Origin: Tubulanus polymorphus
Taxonomy: Eukaryota; Nemertea; Palaeonemertea; Tubulaniformes; Tubulanidae
DNA: 64,000 bases
Assembly (NCBI RefSeq): GCF_964204645.1
Contig: NC_134029.1
Span: forward strand, 8,732,850 to 8,796,849
Reading direction: 5' to 3'
Shown here: piece by piece, positions 1-20,239 of the stretch
Numbering within the stretch: the stretch's first letter is position 1
Layout of the letters: every line of letters begins with the position of its first letter
Translations under genes and position numbers: made by a program
The notes under the pieces: model-generated
Told to the model about the DNA's origin: nothing
Database searches by the model: none
What the model saw: the letters and a program-made list of their open reading frames with translations, nothing else

Positions 1-1286
1 GTTCCGTTTTAGCTTTTATTTCGAAAATCTGAACGCGGGATACGTCCCCGCGGGATCTTTGATAGTATAAAGACTAATATGTATTAAGCTTTCCGACGCT
101 TTTTGTATTCAGTGGCAATTCCAACAATCAGTCCGGATGCTGTGTAATATGTCTCGGGTGGGCCTATTAGATTTGCCGGCAGGTTCCTCTTAATTATCGG
201 CGCTGTGCGTGTTTGTGTTCGGAGCCGCGCATTTCCGTCTGCGCGGCTTTGTCTATATACTCGGGGAGAAAGTCTCACTCTATTCACTGTTGAGAAACCG
301 GTTTACCGGTCGATTACCCCTGTAGCAGGACCCAGTTACCTTAGACTAAATTAGTAATTGGACTAATTCTTGCCGAATTCCTCGATTTTGAATGTGTCGT
401 CACCGGTTGGCCGCCTGTGGCTGCTGCGGTTTGTGTGTATTGACACAAATGCCGCACAATGGGATTAGGCCTCGGCATCTTATTCGAACAGATATCAACA
501 CGTTATTGTACAATTTCGTAACGGATGAAATGGTAATCTTCAAAATCTACTGAATAATAGCGAGTATTTCGATATATTAGCATAGGCCCGAAGGTTTTGA
601 AGACTCAGAATCCGAAGTTGTTCGCCGTGTTTGATGTGTCCATCTCCCACGTTGCCCTACAATGATTAGTTTTTCTCTGAATGAATGAAGGCGCTGTGCA
701 CAGTTTGCTGGAAAATGTAGATGGCTGTCGAAATACGAAATCCTCACTGAATGAATTTATCAAAATGGGTCTAGATGTATATAGATCCCTCCAATAGTAT
801 AGTATATTGTAAATATTATGTTGTAAATAACGTTTGTTACGTTTCAAGATACTATCATTTTCTGTTTCTTTTGTAATTATTTAAATACTCATTTTCCCCC
901 ATATACCATGGAAATGGTTGGGGATGTAAATAAATTCATTATTCGGCTCAACGCCGTTAGCTAGCCACCATTTCGTGCGACCTTATTTCAAGCTCGTTAG
1001 CTTAACCACAGATAAGCCACTTACCGCGGTTAGACGGGGTTTCCCTGCGCCCGCCCCAGTGTTTCAATTAAATCAAGGGTTATGACCTATCGTCGAGTAA
1101 AGTGGTCGAAGGAAAAAAAGGCCAAAAAAGCTCGCGTAACAATTCGTTTTAATAGAAGAACTATAGTCCAATTTATTTTAAAGTAGGTACATTTATATCA
1201 TATACAAAATTATACCAGTTGTATGTACGAGAATATTGCACCGAAATTCCCTTGAATCTTAAACATCGTAAAAATCAGCTGGCGAT

Positions 1287-1317
<31 letters not shown>

Positions 1318-3125
1318 CTATATATATATAAATTTACAGGAAATCATCGCAGTATAAGAATTGCATAGTTCTACTTGAGATAATGAAACATGTTCTTCGT
1401 GTGTATACGCTCTTATAAACAGCCCGGACGCGCGCACGTTGTGTCCACACACTTCGATAACGACGCCGGTAAAGATAACAAAAAATCAATATGAAAACAG
1501 GTTTCCTGAAAAAAAGAAACATAATTATTATAAAAAACGCAACCGTTATAACCATGGTATATATATGAAATCATCACGAAGTACACACACAAAAACGAGG
1601 ACAATATTCCCGAATTGGGAATGATATGCTTTGCAAGGAGAAGGCGTGATACGTGAACAAGTATAAGATCTATTTGAATCTAGAATTAACAGCGCGTTGT
1701 TAATATTCAGCGGTGTATTTTCTACACAAAACGCGCTTCAACATTTGTAGAACTCCGCCCTTCAAAAGTACACGATGAATCGTGAAATGTTGTCCGTCGA
1801 CTCCAATCGTCTGCGAATTCCAATCGACGAAACTTCCACTCTTACGTTTTATCGATCCATAAACGAATATAGTAACATTGGGTGATACATCGGAAGTTGA
1901 CAGATTGGAGGTCGACAAATGATGAAGTTGACAGATAGGAAATCGCGCATCACCATTACAATTACAACGCACTTTATTCCAGTGGTTTTTTTATCCGTAA
2001 TGTAACAAATTCGTTACTCTTAAAAAAAGCACAGCAAGACATAATGATATGATTTTGAGTTTTATAAAGTTTATCCACTGGCATCTTTGAAATACTAGAT
2101 ACAATATGTATAAAATTCAGGAATTCACGATGCCTTTCGAAATGCAAAATCTGGTCGCGACAAAATCAAAAACATAATCATCATAGTCGGACTTCGGTAA
2201 GCACTTGAAAAACGCTGAATAATCATTTTCATATAGTCATTTCGCAAACGACTGAGATAAAACTGTAATACAGTCGGAATAACAGAATACTCTCAAACTC
2301 TATCCCAAATTAATGCGACACGCCATAGCAGCCTGATCAGGTATATACTGGCATCTTGAGGAGATTATCGATTCTCCTGTCAAACATCACTTTGATATTT
2401 GATTCAATTTAGAACCGCGTGTAGGTTAGTGTTTCAAAATTTCGAGTCGATTAAGCAATATTTTTCTAGTTGGACAATTTCTTAATGAACATCGATACAG
2501 AAAATCGTAAATTCGTCGCTATTGAATGCGCCCGATTGTGTAAGACGATGAAACGCCCTTAGAATAGTTCACTTAATTTTTTTCTATGGAAAACACCCAT
2601 TTTCTGTACACACAAACATCGAAGCTCGTTGAGACATCCCCCGAGGCCTGGCGAGAAATACTTGATTATAACCGTTATTACTTGACGCGTCAGTAATTGT
2701 TGTTGCACATTTTTGGAAGACGTTGTTTTGTCATTCGTAGCCAAAGTAATTGTGTCGTCGACTCGAATAGAAAAAAAATCTCTCCTTTTTTTCATTCTCA
2801 CAATTTAGGTAGAATTACGACCAGAATAACGAGAAAATAATAAAGTGCGATATATTTCATCTATACGGTATCTGATAATCAACATACAAGCCCCGAATAT
2901 CAACTGCCAAGGCAGTATCATCCTGAATATGCTGGCGTTGACTATGGTTAGTACCGGTAACTGAAACCCAATAATTGGTAACAATGATTAGGTAATAAAT
3001 TCCATTAAACCGCCGAAAACATTCAGATATGTACGTAATTCTTTATGAAAGTTCTTTATCGATGGATCGATCGATATCTCAGCAGGAATGTTAAGTTTGC
3101 TTTAACGACAGAGTGTGTACGTGTA
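1..3125. other. Intergenic stretch, no gene seen
   Basis: No open frame here shows a recognisable domain, and none links to another by good splice sites and phase. It holds a short (AT)n run near 1287-1312 and otherwise AT-rich unique-looking sequence. The right end probably includes the 3' UTR of the minus-strand ovo gene, whose stop codon is at 3126-3128; I saw no clear AATAAA for it. Confidence 0.5.
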
Positions 3126-10784
<7,659 letters not shown>

Positions 10785-10897
10785 CTTAAATCCACTTGAG
10801 TAAATCTTAATCCGTTTATACGCGATTACGAGAGCTCGGTGCTTACTTGAGACGAGTGAAAGTAGTATATGATTGTCTATTAGCCGAGTTGGCCCCA

Positions 10898-10905
10898 TTT
10901 ATATA
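10898..10905 (-). promoter_or_regulatory. TATA box of ovo
   Basis: TATATAAA lies on the minus strand, flanked by CC upstream and TGGGG downstream. The expected start site is near 10870, giving a leader of about 85-90 nt before the ATG at 10784-10782. Confidence 0.65.
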
Positions 10906-12713
10906 GGACCCACCGGGCTATTATCTCCGCCAAATGCCAGTCACCGAGATCAGCAAACCGTAACCCTAATTGCGCATGCGCTCAATGGCACATCGGCTAA
11001 CGGGGGGCTGGCCGAAAACCCACGGAACCCGTTTCAATGTGGATTATTGTCTATGGCGTGTAGTTGAGTTGATCGGCGTGCACCAATCGAAGTTTGCTGA
11101 AAGTTAATTGTTGTTTGTGCGTTGTTCGCTATAACACCGCGCGGGCTTTAATTATCTCAAAAACAAATCTCGACAAAAGAATCATTTAACCATACTCGAA
11201 CAAACATATACACGAATTAGGCGGAATATTGTGCGCGCTAGAACAGCGGGGCAAAAATGCTGTTGTTCACGCTATCGAGTGCGAGTATTTTTTCCAGAAT
11301 GTTTCCGATATGCTTTCTATTATACGCAGATATTTTTGTACCTGTAAATACTGTAGTATAAAGACGTATTTTGGTTCCTTTCACGTTACGTATTGACTGT
11401 TCTTTAATTTGCAACTGTTTGTACTTTTATTTGCAACAATTTCATTCACTATAAAATGAATGTTGGATGGGCATTTCTATCGTTCAAATATCAAGATCTC
11501 CTTAAATAGATATAGATATAGGCGTAGCAATACATCTGAGAAATTATCGTTTAAGCGACCTCACCGTACATACGTTTCGTATGACAAATTCATAACCTGA
11601 TTTTCTTAAATTTTATAACGTCTAGTGATCAATTTGGAAACAGATTTGTGAGCGAATATAAGATAATTCTTAATGCTAAATGAAATTAAAGATTAATTCA
11701 AAGATCGATTTTTATATGTAGATGTGTACTTGAACTTCAAAACGTGGTTAAGATGACCGTTGAGAAATGAGAAAAACATTCAATCATTTCAATCTTACTG
11801 TGAAGGAAAGCAAGAACATGATATAAATAATAAACGAATATTATGCAATTTTTACACTGAATACATCTGAATAAAGATGTTTTTTTTCTAATATAAGCAT
11901 TATTTCCTTTATTTTTACCGCCGAAGCCTTCGTCACCAGGAGTCATCTATTGAATTGAAAACTCTTCTATCTCGAGGCGTTCTTCGCACGGAACCCACAG
12001 AGGTCACCAGTGAAAGTTTGTCGACTCTAATTGGCGTGATGCTTTTCGGCGTATGTAGGTTAGGTTCACCGAGACTCTTCCCGTGAATTCAAACTCTCCG
12101 TTTTCATCCGGGATATTGAAAACCAGCAGAACAAGTTTGGTTTCGTGCATCCTCTCCATCGTATCCCGTAGCGCCCATAGTAACCGCCATTATTTTGAGA
12201 AAATCAACTCGTCCAGTTTATAAGTTGTCTACAATTTTTTGGACAATTTGTTTGGCAAAAGTGTTTTCAAAATATCAAGTGACGCACGACGCTTTGAATG
12301 GCTTCCATAAAAAAATACAAATTCCCGATGTATTTGATTTCGAGAGCTAGAAATATATCTCTAATTTCATTGAGCCGCAACACAAGCATCCGATTCATGC
12401 AGTTACACAGATTCTTCAAAACACTTTAGAGGCTTTGAATTTGAAGATTGATTTGTAGCTGGATGAAATCAGAGTCATACACCAAGTTCCCCTGAATAAT
12501 TTTAAATGTTTGAATCACTAAAGAAAGTCATAAGTTTTTTAAAAGAAATAAGATAAGATAGGATGGATAGGTCCCCAACATGTATTAGTTGGGAGAACCA
12601 CGAATATTCATTGAAATCATTGCGTTGTGAAATAGTAAAAAAGAAAAAAATGTCTATTAGATATCAGGCCTGATACAACCGTGGATGCATGAAATACAGC
12701 AATATAATACGAT

Positions 12714-12743
12714 GTTTCATGGACACATGAAGGTCCATGAAAC
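12714..12743. repeat. Perfect 11-bp inverted repeat, 8-bp loop
   Basis: GTTTCATGGAC at 12714-12724 is repeated in reverse complement at 12733-12743, with ACATGAAG between. No gene or T-run sits next to it, so no function is claimed. Confidence 0.85.
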
Positions 12744-15076
12744 GTATCTGGACCTCTATGAGAGACCACGATAAGGTAGCGATATCTTAAAGCATATAGA
12801 TCATTAATATTTGGATTCAAATCTTTTTATATTTGATGGATTTTACTCCAATATTGAAGGTAATTATTGTATTTCTTTACATGGTATTGTCATATTTTGT
12901 TCCCTGCGTTTTTATCCCGGTAGTAAAACTCTAACTTTCTACCTATGCTCTAATTCATTAGAACACTTCGTAATCGACTACGTGAAATACTTGTTTGGTC
13001 ATTAGTTTTCAAGACGTTAAGTGTTTTCAGAGTAATTCGGTAATTTCGAATAACGTGAATTAGTCTACTGTATACGCGGAGGTTTGACATCTGAATGTTT
13101 GACACTTTCTCAATTAAATACGGGGAGAATTACTCGCATAGAGAGCGGAAAAATGAATTCGAAGAAATCGAATCCACTACGAGAAAATTGGCCGAGTAGA
13201 GAACTATAAGACGGATGTGCGAATGACTGATAAGGGTGACAGCCTATCGCGGGCTCAGCGTGCGACGCATTGGAAACCATAAACTTAAATGGGTGCTATA
13301 CTATCAACCACGGCGTCAATAGATCATAAAAATTAAACATTCATCCCTCGTTAAATGCTTCATCCGGGAAATATCGGCTTTCAAGGCGTGCAGATTAAGA
13401 CGTCACCGCGGATAGCAATTAACTTTCCATTTGATCGGCTCCTATTTCAAAACCAGACTTTGATAATAATAGCGCGAAACGACGTTCGTATTAACATGGT
13501 CTTTAAAACGAAGAAGAACGGAAAACTGACTGATAACGCTGGTACATTAGAGCTCGGCTGGTGATGCCTTAGTTTATTATCCGATTTATGATGGCAGCGA
13601 AACGGTCGCCCGACCCCGACTCCTTGTTAACGTATATATACGACTTGCAATTGACACGTAAGTGCAATTAAACATAAAAACACGGACAAAGGCTCAAATT
13701 ACCTGGGAAAATTCATTTACGATTCACCCGTTGCGTGAACAGTTTTTCTCGATAACCACCGTTTCTCAGGCTATAGGCCCAATTGAGCTGTCGCCCTGAG
13801 CTATAGAAAAGAAAAAACACACACAACGAAATGAGCCCCCAAATTATCTTATAGCGCGTAAGTAATCGCCGGCCTTTTATTCAGACGTCTCTACAGAAAA
13901 AGACGGCGAGAAGTTACAAAGATCGTATTTTGGTGTTTTTGATTGTCAAACACTTGAGTTAATAGACTTTTGCTTGGCGTGATAGATTATATATGATTTG
14001 CCCGAGGCACGACGCCCCTACCGTGTAATTACGACCGCTCGGCACTAAATACGAAGCCGTCAATATATTCACTTTTCAAACGCGCAGAGAATGATGTCAA
14101 AAGTTGCCGGTGAAAGGAAAGGTGTTTGTGAACGATTCAAACAGATGGTTAATGTGACAATTTCTCACGAAGACATGTATCATCATTATTGTATGGTAAC
14201 CATTCAGAATCGGATGCATACATCACTGATACAATGTAAATATATTTATATATTGTATATGTGTGAATGGAGTTGAAAAGAAACGAGAAAACAGCGAAAT
14301 AATAATGAAAATAACAATAAAATAACAATTACTCTACAGTTGCTTATCAAATCAACTGAGGGTGTATCACACTCGGTTAGCGGTAAAAATCCCTCAGGTA
14401 AAAATCTCCTGGGTAAAAAGCCTCTCGGTAAAATCCCCTCCTCAAAAATCCGGGATTCTTAAAGTAGTTAAAAATCCCCCACCTTTTAGAGCGCGAGTCG
14501 ATACAATCTTAAGGTAAATGTATTCATATTGATATGTTTATATGTATTCATATGGGACTGTACGGTATAAAAAAGGAATATCATGAGCATACAACTTATT
14601 TTGCAGTTTGAATTCGAAAATACAACAAATTAACGGTTCATTAATACTATAAGTTGATACTAAAAGTTATCGCACGGCTCAATTATCAGTAACTTGATTC
14701 TTAAAAATTTCAAATTGAAAGTTCTGTATTTCAAATAATTTATCGCATCGCACAGCGAAATATACCACAAGCTAAACAGAGTTCACAATTCAAAATATTA
14801 CCGTACAAGTAAAAAGTTCATTTATTCTATTAGTTCTAACAATTCATTCAATTCTAATCTATTTGAGAATTTGAGAATTAATCGCAACGAGAGAGTTCAT
14901 AGCACGGTTCAGATACATTGTAATTCTATTGCAAATGAATAGAATCGGAGAAATATCCTGCTTTCAAATGTTCACGAAAAAGCGGTGATTTTTACCCACT
15001 TAGATGATTTTGGGGAAGACAACTTATAAAAGAAAAAATGGATTCACAAAATTTTATTTTAGTGGAATAGGACCCA

Positions 15077-15402
15077 TCCCAAAATACCTCCGCCCAAAAT
15101 ACCTCCACCATAGTATCTCCAAACGTTCCCAAAATAACCTCATCTACACAGTTTTAATAAACACTTTCGATCTTGATTGAAAAATTAGCAATTTGTGGCT
15201 GGCCTATTAAGTAAAATAAAATGCAATGTATCTAATCTACTTGTCATATTTGACATGGTAATCATCTCTCTGCTGGACAAGGCCGCAAAAACATATCTAT
15301 CATCTAAACTATCATTAATACATAGGTATTTCCTCTGGAGGTATCATTTGGCATGTTTGGCGGTATTTTGGATAGAGGTATTTTCGGCAGAGGTATTCTG
15401 GG
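15077..15402. repeat. MITE-like element with degenerate inverted arms
   Basis: The left arm (about 15077-15130) repeats CCCAAAATACCTCC-type units; the right arm (about 15336-15402) carries the complement, GGCGGTATTTTGGAT and AGAGGTATTTTCGGC. The 200 bp between codes for nothing recognisable. This fits a short non-autonomous DNA transposon or foldback element. Exact ends and target-site duplications were not resolved. Confidence 0.5.
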
Positions 15403-15524
15403 CGCACTCAGAGGAACATCACAAAATTTCAATTTATTGCAGGGATGAATTGGCGAAATGATGATAATGATGATATTCCACAATTATAAATTCCTATTGT
15501 AGGCCTATACATACAGCCGAATAC

Positions 15525-15744
<220 letters not shown>

Positions 15745-18700
15745 AACGTAACGAAAAATACACTATAAACATACATGTATTGCATAAAATGCAAGCGTTT
15801 TTATAGTGCTTTATTCTACGAACGGAGCAGAAATTCTTTCGCAATATTTGCTCGTGCCATTTTCAACGTTGTTAATAAAACAAACAGTTTATTGAATAAT
15901 TTGCATAAATCGACATTTCTAAGTATACTTATATCAGCGGGACAATGAAGTTATTAATTCATTCGCTCGATGTCATCTAGAATATATATGCTACATTTAC
16001 CCCTGTAGAAACGTCGTGTCACCAAACTGCAACCTGAGTGCAATTTAGGCAACAACAATTTTCAGCTAAATTAGTGTATGTATTTAACTGCGTTTGTGAA
16101 CGCGATTTAAAAATTTATAGGGATGGATATAACGCAACGGTTGATTTCATTGAGTCATTATAAAGATTTGTCTTAATCAAAACAGTTTGTGCAAACCGTT
16201 AATTTATTCCTCTGAGAAAACTCTCAAAATGCACGGTTCGACAATTAATCTAATGTTCGATAATTCATCTATTTCGGCCCGACTGTCAATGATATATCAG
16301 CTTGTTCCGATTAATTATCCGTAATTGAATAGGCAGTAATCAGTAATTGGATTTCCTATATTAATTCGTTGTATCGTTTCTTTATCAAACGCTGCGGGAA
16401 CTGGAAATTAATCGATACACGACCGACTGGTTATAGATTCATAAAAATATGGTATCAAGCAGGTGGTTATTGTTCATCGATATTAGAAACACCAGGTCGC
16501 CCTCTTGCTGTTCAGGTCGCACGTCCAAAGCGTTGTAAACAGTTTTTGTTCGTTCATCTAGTCCAGAGATAAATCGTCTCCAGTTCTAACTGGGCCGATA
16601 ATAGATGTACCAGACTGGCGGATACTACCGTCTGGCTGGTGTTGACACCTCGACCGGTCGCTCGCGCTAATTCTCAATTCGTGTACCGGATGATCAAGCC
16701 CGCTAACACATTTGATACAATAGGTTTCTGTTATCGCGCGCGACGCAATTTACGATTCAAGCAAAACGACCGTCAGACGATCGGAAGGTCCTATAATAAA
16801 TGCGCTGTTTCAACGTGTGACGTATCGCACGCAGGGGTTTATTCAACGTTGACCGCGGCGATCGATAAAACTACAGCGCTCGTAAAGTCTCTAATGACTG
16901 CGATTCAAACTCAGAAGGTTTTTATCGCAATGTAAATATTTACAACATTTTTTTCTCACCCCCGTACATGTGATTGAAGCACGTTGTATTTCCCAATTCG
17001 TACACGATGAGCTTATCGTGGAAAATGTTCAAAGTTCTCGGCGATATTTGACTTAACATTCGAAGTGTTCGACCCATATTGAGGTTGTTTAAAGAGGGGA
17101 CTCTTCTCGCATAAATCAAATAACTACCGGATGAGTGTCACTCTAAGCAGACTGTAGGCGCGGTTCAAGATGTAAATTCTGCGACGAAAAATCACTTTTT
17201 TATGCGCGGCATCACCGGCCAGCTGTTGACAATACGTTGAGATCGTTCGTTTATTTGCGTTGAGAAAATCAAATATTTTGAAACCGATTTCCACGCGACG
17301 ACGATCGCGAACGCTGTGGTGGAAATCATCATCAGCCCGACTACGCGCGCGTGTCCCGGCGGATTATTTATTACTCGATCGCGCGATTATACGGGAAATG
17401 AATGATTTCTGATTGGAATTTCATGCAGGCGCGATAGTGGTATACGCTATCGAACGAAAACAGACTCGCACCGGGACTGGAATCAATATTGTGAGGCGAG
17501 CAATTGCCGTCCATGGGATTTCATTACAAATGACTACATGTTTTAACCATCGCCTGGTCAGCTCGATAGTCCACGTATGAAACAGGTAACCCTACTCGCT
17601 TAGAAGAAATAATTTGCCATTTGCATTTCGCAAACACGTTACTTACACGCTCGTACAGGCTTAATGATATACAGCGCAATCGGCTTTGCTTATCATCCAT
17701 CTGGAACGGCCCTTTCTGCGACGGACAACACTTATCACACTTCGGAAAGGGAGCCTCCGAGATCAGGTAATACACGTGAACACATTGCATGAAAAATTGC
17801 CGGGGACATGCTTGAAAAATCATTATATATGTACTTCTTCTGAACAAATTTTTTTGAAAAAGTACGTTCTAATATCGGCATTTCACGGATTATTGTATTG
17901 ATGGGGTCAGATAGAAAATTGGTGTAACATAATATCAGGCATTTGACACCAATTTCCATCAATTTCATATCATATTTCGACGAGGACAAAATCAGTAGAT
18001 AAAATATTGCTTATTTCAGTCGACAGTCTGGAGGATAGGGACCTACGTATGCTGCTAATTTCAATGGTATTTGGAATTCAGAGTATTTTAATCGATTTGG
18101 TGGTCACTGGAAGCCGGACTCGGATATGGGGTTTCAGAGAACGACTTAACAACCTTAATGAAACCCTAATTCGCGATGCTCTACCATAGAATATTCCTTT
18201 TGATTAATGGATGGTCCTTACAGCGTTTTGAAGTTAACTTCGAAATGCATAGACATCGTATAGACACAGATGATAAGCAAATCACGTTCGAACAAATGAA
18301 CTCCGATGAACGAATGTAGATTTTTTATATGCCAAATTCTCTTGGTATTTCATATATAATCGGCACTCAGGTAGTTGGCTAGGGCGGGATAATCGTCAAT
18401 TAAAACTCGAGAAAAATGATGAAAGTTTAATATTTACTTGTATGTAATATATTCTCTAGGGTAAGTGACGGGAAGTGACAATCAACGCGCCGACTATTAT
18501 ATCAGCGTGTTTGCGCTGGAGCCGATTACTGCCGTTCTATGCATATCGGATGAAGATGCAGATATTCACAAAGACACCTCGACGACGGGAAAGAGACCAG
18601 CGATGATGGGCTTTTGATGTGTTACAGCAAATCGAATGATGAACGCGTCGGCGTTGTTTGACAGTCCGATTGAGAACATAAATCATCTCGATGAACGTTA

Positions 18701-19051
18701 GCGTTGCTCTTCTGGATTCTAAAACGACTAACGGCTATAAAAACGAGCTTTTTTGAATGTGAATCTTTCAATTAAACGAGGCTAAATACGATATATTTCC
18801 TATAGAATTACATCAATGGGCGCGTGATAAAAGCTGTCATCGTTATTCGCTATACGTTTTGAGTTGGTTGATTATCGATTAAAATTCTTAAGTAACGGAG
18901 ACGCCGGTGTGATGCCGATCCTTTCGATTTATGACGGAACCACGCGAGCGTGGTGGAAGGAAACCATAATCGTTTCATTTGGATATTCTATAGAATTATT
19001 TGGAGACGCGCATGATACAACCCAGGATCACTCGCGTAAAAAGCGACAAAT

Positions 19052-20212
19052 ATGAACACGAATAAGGCGATGTTGAGGGTAACGGGCGTGTGCGTTGCTA
19101 TTGGGATGTGGCTTTCAATAGCGGACGGAACTAGAGGCGTCGTTGCTAAGATCAAATTGACGAACATCTACGTTTCGCTGGCCGATAACGAAACGAAGGG
19201 AAATCTGACGACGATAGTTGAAACCTACACGAAACGCTTTCACCGGTTCGTTTACCCTGTCATCTGGATGATCGGCATCGGTTGTAATTCGTTGTGTCTA
19301 ATCGTCTGGTCGCAGAGAATCATGCAGAATTCGACCGCCTGCTATTTCCAGGCTATTGCCGTCACCGATATGACGATATTGACTCTTTACCTGTTGCACT
19401 CTCTGGAATACGGCTATAGCCTACAAACGATCAATTATCCCGGTTTGTGTAAAGTCTATAACGTATTGATAGTCGGCGGGCAATATTTCAGCGTGCAGCT
19501 AGTTTTCGCGATGATGACCGATCGCTTCTTGTTGGTATGGTTTCCGTTGCGGAGGTTCAACAATTCGGTGAAAAGGACGCGTAGGATAATAGCCTTATTG
19601 TCACTCGGTTCGATTGCCTGCGCGACTATGGAGATCTTTCGTTGGAGTTACAACCCGCTTGATATTCACTGTGCGATGGAATGGCAAATTCACAACGGCT
19701 ATTTATCGAATTTTGCCATCGCGAATCTATGCATGCTTTGCTTGTGCAGTACCCTTCCGATTGTCGCGGCTGTCATAATCAATTTCATGATCGTCTACAA
19801 AATACGAAAGACGGCGAAAACTCGTCAGGAATTCACCGAATCGAGAATAGAATCGACGCCGACTTTGACGTTGCTCGGCGTCTCCACGTATTTCATCGTC
19901 AGCGAATGCTTCGGTTTGCTGTCGTACGTCTTACCTTTCGCCATTCCGCCTGACGACGACGTTTCGATGGAACCGCGTGACCGACAGTACGATGGCGATT
20001 GGTTGATCTACCAACGGTTCCTGATAGCGAATCTAGCGATCGAAATCTTCTGGTTGACAAGTTATGCCATTAATTTGTACGTGTTTTCGATGTCCGGAGA
20101 GCGATTTCGAAACGCGCTGAAAATTTGGTTCGCTCGGCTCGTCTTCCAGACCGATAAAACGCCCGGAAATCATTCGCCGATTGAATTGATCTCATCTGGT
20201 ACATCCCATTAA
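19052..20212 (+). CDS. Intronless class A (rhodopsin-like) G-protein-coupled receptor, 386 aa
   Basis: Plasma-membrane receptor, ligand unknown. A possible signal peptide lies in the first 27 residues, with N-glycosylation sites in the N-terminal tail (NET at 46, NLT at 51). Seven hydrophobic segments are visible. TM1 has GIGCNSLCLIVW (75-86). TM2 has Asp106 in AVTDMTILTL. C133 and C207 suit the conserved TM3-ECL2 disulfide. TM3 ends in DRF (157-159) in place of DRY. TM7 reads SYAINLYVFSMSGERFRNAL, so the NPxxY proline is missing. This TM7 form resembles the intronless receptor expansions of lophotrochozoans, often placed near peptide or chemosensory receptors. I use the first ATG; a second in frame lies six codons later (residue 7). 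AATAAA starts at 20211 and overlaps the stop codon, predicting a very short 3' UTR. Confidence 0.9.
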   Translation: MNTNKAMLRVTGVCVAIGMWLSIADGTRGVVAKIKLTNIYVSLADNETKGNLTTIVETYTKRFHRFVYPVIWMIGIGCNSLCLIVWSQRIMQNSTACYFQAIAVTDMTILTLYLLHSLEYGYSLQTINYPGLCKVYNVLIVGGQYFSVQLVFAMMTDRFLLVWFPLRRFNNSVKRTRRIIALLSLGSIACATMEIFRWSYNPLDIHCAMEWQIHNGYLSNFAIANLCMLCLCSTLPIVAAVIINFMIVYKIRKTAKTRQEFTESRIESTPTLTLLGVSTYFIVSECFGLLSYVLPFAIPPDDDVSMEPRDRQYDGDWLIYQRFLIANLAIEIFWLTSYAINLYVFSMSGERFRNALKIWFARLVFQTDKTPGNHSPIELISSGTSH

Positions 20213-20216
20213 TAAA
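20211..20216 (+). terminator. Poly(A) signal overlapping the GPCR stop codon
   Basis: AATAAA at 20211-20216 shares its first two bases with the TAA stop at 20210-20212. Cleavage at the usual distance would leave about 15-35 nt of 3' UTR. Confidence 0.6.
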
Positions 20217-20239
20217 GACTTCTCTGAAGTCGGCTCTTT

